64,000 bases of DNA. Source: Ramlibacter monticola (GTDB taxonomy: Bacteria > Pseudomonadota > Gammaproteobacteria > Burkholderiales > Burkholderiaceae_C). The position numbers and the translations under genes were made by a program. The notes beneath the pieces are model-generated. The model saw only the letters and a program-made list of their open reading frames with translations. It did no database searches and was not told where the DNA came from. Where the stretch lies: positions 1 to 64,000 of the forward strand of contig NZ_JAEQNE010000009.1 in NCBI RefSeq assembly GCF_016722785.1, read 5' to 3'. Positions 57,320-64,000 of this stretch are shown in pieces; position 1 is the stretch's first letter, and each line of letters starts with the position of its first letter.

Positions 57320-58717
57320 TCAGTCCCGCATCAACGCCTCGATCTCGTCGGCCTTCACCGGCACACCGCGCGTGATCAGGTCGCAGCCCTGGTGCGTGAC
57401 GATGGCGTCATCCTCGATGCGGATGCCGATGTGGTGGAACTGCTCCGGCACGCCTTCGCCCGGCCGCACGTACAGGCCCGGCTCGATGGTGAGCACCATG
57501 CCGGGCTGCAGGATGCGGCTGGGGCGGTTCTTGATGATCTCGCCGGACAGGGGATCCTTCCGCTCGCTCACCTGGCCCACCTCGCCCGGCTCCACGTAGC
57601 CGCCGGCGTCGTGCACGTCCATGCCCAGCCAGTGGCCCGTGCGGTGCATGTAGAAGGGGAAGTAGGCGCGCTTCTCGATCACGTCGTCGAGCGTGCCGAC
57701 CTTGTCCTTCGCCAGCAGGCCGACGTCCAGCATGCCCTGCGCGAGCACCTTTACCGCGGCATCGTGCGGATCGGTGAAGCGCGCGCCCGGCTTCGTGACG
57801 GCCGCTGCGGCCTCCTGCGAAGCCAGCACGATGTCGTACAGCGCGCGCTGCGGGCCGGTGAACCTGCCGTCGGCGGGGAAGGTGCGCGTGATGTCGCTGG
57901 CATAGCCATCGAGCTCGCAGCCGGCGTCGATCAGCACCAGCTCGCCGGCGCGCACCGGGGCGACGTCGGCGCGGTAGTGCAGGACGCAGGCGTTGGCGCC
58001 GGCCGCGACGATGGAGCCGTAGGCGGGGTACTGCGAGCCGCCCATGCGGAACTCGTGCAGCAGTTCGGCGTCGAGGTGGTACTCGCGCAGGTCCCTGCCT
58101 TCCCGCAGCATGCGGGCGCTGGTCTTCATGGCACGCACGTGGGCCCGGGCGCTGATCGCGGCGGCGCGGCGCATGATGTCCTGCTCGTGGGCGTCCTTCA
58201 CCAGGCGCATCTCGTCGAGGACGGCGCACAGGTCGCGCTGCTGCTCGGGGCACAGCGCGCCGTAGCGGACGCGGGCCCGCACCTGGTTCAGCCAGCCGGC
58301 CACCCGCTGCTCCAGGCCCTGGTGGGTGGCGAAGGGGAACCAGACGACCTCGCGGTTTTCCAGCAGCTTCGGCACCTGCTGGTCGAGGTCGCCGACGGGG
58401 AAGGCGGCGTCGACGCCCAGCGCGCCCACGGCGGCGTCGGGACCGAGGCGGTAACCGTCCCAGATCTCGCGTTCCAGGTCCTTGGGCTGGCAGAACAGCG
58501 TGCTGTGGCCGTCGCCGGTCACCACCAGCCAGGCATTGGGTTCGGTGAAGCCGGTGAGGTAGTAGAAGTAGCTGTCGTGCCGGAACAGGAAGTCGGAGTC
58601 GCGGTTGCGCTGGCGCTCCGGCGCGGTGGGGAGGATCGCGATGCCGTTGTCCCCCAGCTGCTGGGCCATGCGGGCGCGGCGCTGGGCGTAGACGGAGGTG
58701 GGAACGCTGGTGTTCAT
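57320..58717 (-). CDS. Xaa-Pro aminopeptidase PepP
   Basis: 465-residue M24B metalloenzyme that removes N-terminal residues before proline. An AMP_N domain (1-140) precedes the pita-bread fold with metal ligands in DAGCELDGYASDITRTFP (about 268-285), HRTGHWLGMDVHDAGGY (about 358-374), EPGLYV (about 415) and the final GIRIEDDAIVT near 440. The start codon lies inside the murU stop (ATGA overlap), so murU-pepP is a coupled pair. Confidence 0.95.
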   Translation of the reverse strand: MNTSVPTSVYAQRRARMAQQLGDNGIAILPTAPERQRNRDSDFLFRHDSYFYYLTGFTEPNAWLVVTGDGHSTLFCQPKDLEREIWDGYRLGPDAAVGALGVDAAFPVGDLDQQVPKLLENREVVWFPFATHQGLEQRVAGWLNQVRARVRYGALCPEQQRDLCAVLDEMRLVKDAHEQDIMRRAAAISARAHVRAMKTSARMLREGRDLREYHLDAELLHEFRMGGSQYPAYGSIVAAGANACVLHYRADVAPVRAGELVLIDAGCELDGYASDITRTFPADGRFTGPQRALYDIVLASQEAAAAVTKPGARFTDPHDAAVKVLAQGMLDVGLLAKDKVGTLDDVIEKRAYFPFYMHRTGHWLGMDVHDAGGYVEPGEVGQVSERKDPLSGEIIKNRPSRILQPGMVLTIEPGLYVRPGEGVPEQFHHIGIRIEDDAIVTHQGCDLITRGVPVKADEIEALMRD

Positions 58718-59409
58718 GGCGTCATTCTGTCGTCATTCAGCGCGGCGAGGCGTTCGGGGGTGCCGACGTCGGTCCAGGCGCCGTGGTAAAGCTCCGCGCT
58801 GACCTCGCCCCGGTCCATGGCGGCCCGCAGCAGCGGCGCCAGCGCGAGCTTCTGCCCCTGCGGATTGCCCGCCGGCAGCGACCGGAAGAACGCCTGGCGG
58901 AACAGCGCGGTCGTGGAGTACGTGTAGCGGACGTCCGCCTGGTTGAGCGCAAGGCCGTCCGCCGAGAGCCCGAAGTCGCCCTTCACGTTGTGCGGCGGGT
59001 TCGGCACCAGGAACAGGTGCGCCAGCTTGCCGCCGGCCACGAAGCGGTCGTACGCCGCCCGCGTGAACAGGAAGTCCGGCATGTAGACGTCGCCCGCCAC
59101 GATCCAGAACGCGTCGGCCAGCAGCGGCAGCGCGCGCGCGATCCCGCCCGCGGTTTCCAGGGCGCCGCCGAAGTCCCTGCCCTCGTGCGAATACCGGATC
59201 CGCACGTCGTCGGCGGTCGCGTGCCCGAAGTGGTCCTCGATCTGCTCGCCCAGCCAGGCCGTGTTGACGACCACGTCGCGGAAGCCGCCGCGGCCGAAGG
59301 CTTCCAGGTGGTACTGCATCAGCGGCTTGCCCTTCAGGCGCAGCAGCGGCTTGGGGCAACTGTCGGTCAGCGGCCGCATGCGCTCGCCGCGCCCGGCCGC
59401 CAGGATCAT
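58714..59409 (-). CDS. MurU-type sugar-1-phosphate nucleotidyltransferase
   Basis: 231 residues from the ATG at 59409 (MILAAGRGERMRPLTDSCPK), the usual start; the longer frame to 59529 is non-homologous. GxGxRxxPLT...PKPLL pyrophosphorylase signature at 4-24, GDVYMPDF near 104 and a C-terminal TDVGTPERLAAL. Small single-domain length fits MurU, which makes UDP-MurNAc from MurNAc-1-P and works with the AmgK kinase found at 38985-40061. Confidence 0.85.
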   Translation of the reverse strand: MILAAGRGERMRPLTDSCPKPLLRLKGKPLMQYHLEAFGRGGFRDVVVNTAWLGEQIEDHFGHATADDVRIRYSHEGRDFGGALETAGGIARALPLLADAFWIVAGDVYMPDFLFTRAAYDRFVAGGKLAHLFLVPNPPHNVKGDFGLSADGLALNQADVRYTYSTTALFRQAFFRSLPAGNPQGQKLALAPLLRAAMDRGEVSAELYHGAWTDVGTPERLAALNDDRMTP

Positions 59410-59465
59410 GGCCTGCGAAATCAAGAAGCCTCCCCCAGGCTCGTCTGCTGCGCAGCCTTCGCCTC

Positions 59466-59487
59466 CCCCCTCCGCAAGCGGAGGGGG
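59466..59487. terminator. hairpin between speD and murU
   Basis: CCCCCTCCGC at 59466-59475 and GCGGAGGGGG at 59478-59487 form a perfect inverted repeat in the 112-bp gap. It lacks a U tract on the minus strand. Either a 3'-end structure of speD or another dispersed repeat. Confidence 0.5.
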
Positions 59488-59521
59488 CGAGCGCCTTCGG
59501 GCGGCCGTGCGGCGCTCCGAC

Positions 59522-59899
59522 TCACGCATCCTCCCCGCGATCCAACGAACGCTGCTCGGTCCACTCCGGCTGGAAGCGCTGGACCAGCGCGGCCATCAGC
59601 TCGCGCGCCCGGGCGGAGTGGTCGCCGCTGGAGTTGCACACGTAGACGTCGCAGGTCACCGACCTGTCCTGCGGCCAGGTGTGCAGGCACACGTGCGATT
59701 CGGCCAGCAGCACGGTGGCGGTCACGCCGCCGGGCCCCTCGGGCGGCGCCGGAAAGGTGTGGAACAGATGCTGCACGGCCTCGAGGCCGACGGATTCGAC
59801 CGCCGCGAGGCACCAGGCGCCGAGCCGCACCGCATCGGTCAGCCACGCGGGGTCGCAACGGCAGCGGTACAGGTCGGCGGTGAGGTGCAGGCCCTTCAT
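59522..59899 (-). CDS. S-adenosylmethionine decarboxylase proenzyme SpeD
   Basis: 125-residue self-processing pyruvoyl enzyme that makes decarboxylated SAM for spermidine. ATG at 59899 (MKGLHLTADLYRC). ESHVCLHTWPQDRSVTCDVYVC (about 66-87) holds the cleavage site between Glu and Ser (future pyruvoyl group), His of the processing site and the catalytic Cys. A 14-bp inverted repeat GACTGT-AC-ACAGTC (59906-59919) lies just upstream of the start, and no clear Shine-Dalgarno is seen. No speE neighbour. Confidence 0.92.
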   Translation of the reverse strand: MKGLHLTADLYRCRCDPAWLTDAVRLGAWCLAAVESVGLEAVQHLFHTFPAPPEGPGGVTATVLLAESHVCLHTWPQDRSVTCDVYVCNSSGDHSARARELMAALVQRFQPEWTEQRSLDRGEDA

Positions 59900-60006
59900 G
59901 CCGCCGACTGTACACAGTCGCCGCGGACGCCTGCGCGGGGGTGCCCGGACCCGGTCCATTAAAATGCCGGGTTTCCCCCAATCCCCCCTTCCCGGAGCTG
60001 CCCCCG

Positions 60007-62046
60007 ATGGCCAACGATTCCCTGATGGCGAACGCGATCCGCGCGTTGGCCATGGACGCCGTGCAACAAGCGAACTCGGGCCACCCGGGCGCGCCCATGG
60101 GCATGGCGGACATCGCCGTCGCCCTCTGGCACCGCCACCTGCGGCATAACCCCAGGAACCCGCACTGGGCCGACCGCGACCGCTTCGTGTTGTCCAACGG
60201 CCATGCGTCGATGCTGATCTACGCGCTGCTGCACCTCACCGGCTACGAGCTGCCGGTCGGCGAGCTGAAGGGCTTCCGCCAGCTGCACAGCAAGACCCCC
60301 GGCCACCCCGAAGTGGACGTGACCCCGGGCGTCGAGACCACCACCGGCCCGCTGGGCCAGGGCCTGACCAACGCGGTCGGCATGGCGCTGGCGGAGAAGC
60401 TGCTGGCCACCGAATTCAACCGCCCCGGCCACGCCATCGTCGACCACCACACCTACGTGTTCCTGGGCGACGGCTGCCTGATGGAAGGCATCAGCCACGA
60501 GGCCTTCGCGCTGGCCGGCGCCTGGAAGCTGAACAAGCTGGTCGCGCTGTACGACGACAACGGCATCTCCATCGACGGCCAGGTCACGCCCTGGTACGTC
60601 GACGACGTGCCGGGCCGCTTCAAGTCCTACGGCTGGAACGTGGTCGGCCCGGTCGACGGCCACGACATCGAAGCGGTGGACCGCGCCATCGCCGACGCGA
60701 AGAACAGCGCCGACAAGCCGACGATCGTCGTCTGCAAGACGCACATCGGCAAGGGTTCGCCCAACCGCGCCAACACCGCCAAGGCCCACGGCGAGCCGCT
60801 CGGCGCCGACGAGATCGCGCTGACCCGCACGGCCCTCGGCTGGGAGCACGAGCCCTTCGTCCTGCCGCAGGCCGTGTACGAGGAGTGGGACGCGCGCGCC
60901 AAGGGCGACGAGCTCGAAAGCGGCTGGCAGCAGCGCTTCCAGGCCTACGCCGCGGAGCACCCGGAACTGGCGGCCGAATTCACCCGCCGCATGAAGGGCG
61001 AGCTGCCGGCGAATTTCGCCCAGGTGGCGGTCGACGCCGTCGTGGCTGCGCACACCAAGGCCGAGACGGTGGCCTCGCGCAAGGCCTCGCAGATCGCGCT
61101 GGAAGCCTTCACCGCCGCCCTGCCCGAACTGCTGGGTGGCTCGGCCGACCTGACCGGCTCCAACCTCACCAACACGAAGAGCACTCCGCCCCTGCGCTTC
61201 GACCAGGCCGGCGAGGTGGTGCTGGCGGACGGCAAGATCGGCCGCCACATCAACTACGGCGTGCGCGAGTTCGGCATGGCCGCGATCATGAACGGCGTGG
61301 CGCTGCATGGCGGCTACATCCCCTACGGCGGCACCTTCCTCACCTTCAGCGACTACAGCCGCAACGCCATCCGCATGGCCGCGCTGATGAAGCGCCGCGT
61401 GGTGCACGTGTTCACGCACGATTCCATCGGCCTCGGCGAGGACGGCCCGACCCACCAGTCGATCGAGCACGCCGCCAGCCTGCGCCTGATCCCCAACCTG
61501 GACGTCTGGCGTCCCGGCGATACCGCCGAGACGGCGGTGGCCTGGGCGGTCGCGCTGCAGAACAAGCGCCGGCCGACCGCGCTGCTGCTGTCCCGCCAGA
61601 ACCTCCCCTACGCGCCCAAGGCCGGGCTGGACGAGATCAGCCGCGGCGCCTACGTGCTGGCCGAGCCGAGCGAAGTGGGTGGCGACGAGGCCGAGGCGGT
61701 GATCATCGCGACCGGCTCCGAAGTCCAGCTGGCGCTGCGGGCGCAGGAACTGCTGCAGCAGGGCGGCGTCGCCGTGCGCGTGGTTTCCATGCCCAGCACG
61801 ACCACCTTCGACCGCCAGGACGCGCAGTACAAGCGCAGCGTGCTGCCGGAAGGCATCCCGCGCATCGCCGTCGAGGCCGGCGTGACCGACTTCTGGTGGA
61901 AGTACGGCTGCGCTGCCGTGGTCGGCATCGACACCTTCGGCGAGTCCGCGCCCGCCGGGGCGCTGTTCAAGCATTTCGGCTTTACGCCTGACAACGTCGC
62001 GGACACCGTCCGGGCGGTGCTCCAGCGCGCGCTGGTCGAGGCATAG
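60007..62046 (+). CDS. transketolase
   Basis: 679-residue thiamine-diphosphate enzyme of the pentose phosphate/Calvin pathways. GHPGAPMGMADI (about 25-36), the ThDP-binding GDGCLMEGISHEAFALAGAWKL...DDN (about 154-188), the pyrimidine-domain Glu in NYGVREFGMAAIMNGV (near 415) and DSIGLGEDGPTHQ (near 475). ATG at 60007, consistent with homologues. gapA follows 64 bp later, with a palindromic hairpin (62058-62075, CCCGGCCCGCGGGCCGGG) between. Confidence 0.96.
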   Translation: MANDSLMANAIRALAMDAVQQANSGHPGAPMGMADIAVALWHRHLRHNPRNPHWADRDRFVLSNGHASMLIYALLHLTGYELPVGELKGFRQLHSKTPGHPEVDVTPGVETTTGPLGQGLTNAVGMALAEKLLATEFNRPGHAIVDHHTYVFLGDGCLMEGISHEAFALAGAWKLNKLVALYDDNGISIDGQVTPWYVDDVPGRFKSYGWNVVGPVDGHDIEAVDRAIADAKNSADKPTIVVCKTHIGKGSPNRANTAKAHGEPLGADEIALTRTALGWEHEPFVLPQAVYEEWDARAKGDELESGWQQRFQAYAAEHPELAAEFTRRMKGELPANFAQVAVDAVVAAHTKAETVASRKASQIALEAFTAALPELLGGSADLTGSNLTNTKSTPPLRFDQAGEVVLADGKIGRHINYGVREFGMAAIMNGVALHGGYIPYGGTFLTFSDYSRNAIRMAALMKRRVVHVFTHDSIGLGEDGPTHQSIEHAASLRLIPNLDVWRPGDTAETAVAWAVALQNKRRPTALLLSRQNLPYAPKAGLDEISRGAYVLAEPSEVGGDEAEAVIIATGSEVQLALRAQELLQQGGVAVRVVSMPSTTTFDRQDAQYKRSVLPEGIPRIAVEAGVTDFWWKYGCAAVVGIDTFGESAPAGALFKHFGFTPDNVADTVRAVLQRALVEA

Positions 62047-62110
62047 TCACGGTCAAGCCCGGCCCGCGGGCCGGGGGCGAGCAGGTTTTGGTTCATCAGG
62101 AGTGAATGGA

Positions 62111-63109
62111 ATGGCTATCAAGGTTGGCATCAATGGCTTCGGCCGCATCGGCCGCAACGTGCTGCGCTCGGCCGTGCAGAACTTCTCCGACATCGAGATC
62201 GTCGGCATCAACGACCTGCTCGAGCCGGACTACCTCGCGTACATGCTCCAGTACGACTCCGTGCACGGCCGCTTCAAGGGCACCGTCGCCGTCGACGGCA
62301 ACACGCTGATCGTCAATGGCAAGAAGATCCGCCTGACCGCCGAGAAGGATCCCGCCAACCTGAAGTGGGGCGAGATCGGCGCCGAGGTGGTGATCGAGTC
62401 CACCGGCATCTTCCTGACCAAGGACGGCGCGCAGAAGCACATCCAGGCCGGCGCGAAGAAGGTCATCATGTCGGCCCCGTCCAAGGACGACACGCCCATG
62501 TTCGTCTTCGGCGTCAACCACCAGAAGTACAACGGCGAGGCGATCATCTCCAACGCCTCCTGCACGACGAACTGCCTGGCGCCCGTCGCCAAGGTGCTGA
62601 ACGACAAGTGGGGCATCAAGCGCGGCCTGATGACCACCGTGCACGCCGCCACCGCCACGCAGAAGACCGTCGACGGCCCGTCCAACAAGGACTGGCGCGG
62701 CGGCCGCGGCATCCTCGAGAACATCATCCCCTCCTCGACCGGCGCGGCCAAGGCGGTGGGCGTGGTGATCCCCGAGCTGAACAAGAAGCTGACCGGCATG
62801 TCCTTCCGCGTGCCGACCTCCGACGTCTCGGTGGTCGACCTGACGGTGGAGCTGAACAAGCCCGCCACGTACGAGGAGATCTGCGCCGAGATGAAGGCGC
62901 AGAGCGAAGGCGCACTCAAGGGCATCCTGGGCTACACGGAAGACAAGGTGGTGGCGACCGATTTCCGCACCGACCCGCGCACCTCGATCTTCGACGCCGA
63001 CGCCGGCATCGCGCTGGACTCGACCTTCGTCAAGGTCGTGGCCTGGTACGACAACGAGTGGGGCTATTCGAACAAGTGCCTGGACATGGTGCGCGTGGTG
63101 GCGAAGTAA
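62111..63109 (+). CDS. glyceraldehyde-3-phosphate dehydrogenase
   Basis: 332 residues from the ATG at 62111 (MAIKVGINGFGRIGRN), with AGGAG eight bases upstream; a GTG three codons earlier is unlikely. NAD fold GxGxxG at 7-12, catalytic Cys in SNASCTTNCLAP (near 151) and His in TVHAATATQ (near 178), substrate-binding NIIPSSTGAAKAV. Type I GAPDH, glycolysis/gluconeogenesis. Co-directional with transketolase; ends before a strong terminator. Confidence 0.97.
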   Translation: MAIKVGINGFGRIGRNVLRSAVQNFSDIEIVGINDLLEPDYLAYMLQYDSVHGRFKGTVAVDGNTLIVNGKKIRLTAEKDPANLKWGEIGAEVVIESTGIFLTKDGAQKHIQAGAKKVIMSAPSKDDTPMFVFGVNHQKYNGEAIISNASCTTNCLAPVAKVLNDKWGIKRGLMTTVHAATATQKTVDGPSNKDWRGGRGILENIIPSSTGAAKAVGVVIPELNKKLTGMSFRVPTSDVSVVDLTVELNKPATYEEICAEMKAQSEGALKGILGYTEDKVVATDFRTDPRTSIFDADAGIALDSTFVKVVAWYDNEWGYSNKCLDMVRVVAK

Positions 63110-63126
63110 GCCCGCCCCGCTCCGCG

Positions 63127-63150
63127 AAGGCGCCCTCGGGCGCCTTTTTT
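63127..63150 (+). terminator. rho-independent terminator of gapA
   Basis: AAGGCGCC (63127-63134), loop CTCG, GGCGCCTT (63139-63146) and a run of T. A textbook intrinsic terminator 17 bp after the gapA stop. Confidence 0.92.
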
Positions 63151-63172
63151 TATTTGCATCCGCGGCCATGAC

Positions 63173-63189
63173 ACCCTCCAATGGAGGGT
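63173..63189. promoter_or_regulatory. 17-bp palindrome upstream of the cyclase gene
   Basis: ACCCTCCA-A-TGGAGGGT is a perfect 8-1-8 palindrome about 135 bp upstream of the next ATG and after the gapA terminator. It is the kind of symmetry expected of a dimeric repressor or activator site; the binding factor is unknown. Confidence 0.35.
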
Positions 63190-63323
63190 TTCCGGTCGGC
63201 GGCTTTTGCGTATCCTCGCAAGCCGTCGTGATCGATCGGTTGCAAGGAGCAAGCGATGCGAATGGTCGTTCCAGCCCGGCGGGAGATCGCGGAGGCCGCG
63301 GTCTTCCGGAACGCGTGAGCACC

Positions 63324-64000
63324 ATGGAAACGAGCTTGCAGGATCCCACCCCGGCCGCAGGCTGGATCCTGGCCCTGTCGCGCTCTCCCTCCGGCCTGAC
63401 CTGCTTCCTCACGGACGGCCTCGGTCGCTTCGAACACGCGGACTGCCCCTGGCCGCCCCCGTCCAGCCACGCGGGGCTTCCCGCTTCGGTGCTCCAGGCC
63501 GTTGCCCAGAGCAGCGCCGGGGCGCTGCGGCTGCAGCTCGACGAAGCCGTCGACGACTGGCCCTGGGAAGCGGAACTGGAAGGCGCCCGTGCGGGGCTGC
63601 AGGTGGCGCGCTACGTGCGCTCGACGGACAACGCAGCGCCCGGTGCGGCGGAGAAGGGGCTCGGGAGCCTTGGCGCGAGCAGCCGGACCGATCCGCTCTG
63701 GTGCCACGGCGCGCCGCCCGGCCCGGCCGGGCGCGTCGCGATGGCGGGTGCCCAGGGCGTCGCCGTCATGGTGGTGTCGGATGCGGTGTCCGCGGAGCAG
63801 GCCGCGGGCTTCCGCGCCGCGCTGCTGCGCCGGTGGGGCCCGGAGCCCAGGTTCTCCGCGGCCGCGGTGCTCGCCGCGCAGGACTGCGGCCTGTCCCGCG
63901 ACCAATGGCGCCTCTACGGTGACGCCTGGTTCGCGCCAGCGCAGCCCGAGGACGAGAAGCGCCCGGTCACCAGCATGAACATCGACCTGGTGGACTCGAC
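63324..64000 (+). CDS. CHAT-like/class III nucleotidyl cyclase protein (partial, runs off window)
   Basis: The frame is open from the ATG at 63324 to the window end (225 codons and continuing). Residues 1-205 resemble a CHAT domain: LRLQLDEAVDDWPWEAEL (near 74-91) corresponds to the (L/P)WE region, and AQGVAVMVVSDAVSAEQAAGFRAALLRRW...RLYGDAWF (about 153-204) to the C-terminal part ending in the W..YGD signature. The central His/Cys catalytic part seems short and no HG...AC pair is evident, so it may be inactive. KRPVTSMNIDLVDS (about 212-225) is the beta1 start of a class III adenylate/guanylate cyclase domain with the first metal Asp. Upstream frame 63256-63318 is tiny and probably not a gene. 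Confidence 0.6.
   Translation, partial: METSLQDPTPAAGWILALSRSPSGLTCFLTDGLGRFEHADCPWPPPSSHAGLPASVLQAVAQSSAGALRLQLDEAVDDWPWEAELEGARAGLQVARYVRSTDNAAPGAAEKGLGSLGASSRTDPLWCHGAPPGPAGRVAMAGAQGVAVMVVSDAVSAEQAAGFRAALLRRWGPEPRFSAAAVLAAQDCGLSRDQWRLYGDAWFAPAQPEDEKRPVTSMNIDLVDS

Noticed and set aside
59906..59919. LexA box before speD
   Set aside because: CTGT and ACAG halves are only 2 bp apart instead of the 8-bp spacing of proteobacterial LexA sites.
59959..61974. 671-codon frame antisense to transketolase
   Set aside because: Mirror of the transketolase codons; no ribosome-binding site or recognised domain.

Overview
The window is high-GC (roughly 65-70% over most of its length) and reads as a betaproteobacterial chromosome, most likely order Burkholderiales, family Comamonadaceae (Ramlibacter/Variovorax-like). 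The grounds are gene content and order: gyrB-dnaN-dnaA reading leftward, rpmH-rnpA-yidD-yidC-mnmE reading rightward, plus metX-metW, an amgK/lptD/surA/rsmA block, kdsD-kdsC-lptC and an intergenic repeat typical of the family. The genus is an inference. The dnaA-rpmH gap carries DnaA boxes and is the probable replication origin.

Layout. 1-6.1 kb: a visibly lower-GC accessory segment with a possible IS21-like end remnant, an orphan methyltransferase and a two-gene McrBC-like (type IV restriction) operon, next to gyrB. 6.5-16.3 kb: the origin-proximal core. 16.5-18 kb: a stand-alone cyclic-nucleotide-binding protein and an unknown protein. 18-23.5 kb: apt, a Kef-type antiporter, then kdsD-kdsC-lptC and a short-chain dehydrogenase. 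23.6-24.8 kb: two paralogous glycine-rich RRM proteins, each preceded by a 42-nt hairpin that buries its ribosome-binding site. 25-29 kb: amt, a Mn-riboswitch-controlled UPF0016 exporter, and metX-metW behind a SAM-II riboswitch with a terminator/antiterminator. 29-38.3 kb: mixed metabolism (chromate transporter, denD-otnI, DUF421, YigZ, DUF72, M20 peptidase, lipase-like hydrolase, LysR remnant, two universal stress proteins). 38.3-44.8 kb: rsmE, amgK, lptD, surA, rsmA. 44.8-46 kb: secreted barnase-type RNase with a barstar-type inhibitor. 46-55 kb: malic enzyme, 180-kDa-type glutamate dehydrogenase, DUF445 protein. 55-63.1 kb: pilin, rtcB, DUF2061, pepP, murU, speD, transketolase and gapA. 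The right edge cuts a protein with a CHAT-like N-terminus and the start of a class III nucleotidyl cyclase domain.

How genes work together. lptD/lptC/kdsD/kdsC/surA serve outer-membrane and LPS assembly. amgK and murU, 19 kb apart, would form the MurNAc/GlcNAc recycling shunt. metX, metW and speD belong to methionine/SAM metabolism, with metX apparently sensing SAM directly. maeB, gdh, tkt and gapA are central carbon/nitrogen enzymes. A family of REP-like hairpins (consensus start GTCATTCCCGCG) is scattered through intergenic gaps, and one copy lies in frame inside mnmE.

Most noteworthy: the covarying SD-sequestering hairpin shared by the two RRM genes; the SAM-II attenuator of metX; the McrBC-like island beside the origin; the in-frame repeat in mnmE; and the CHAT-like/cyclase fusion at the right edge. 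No tRNA, rRNA or CRISPR array was seen.
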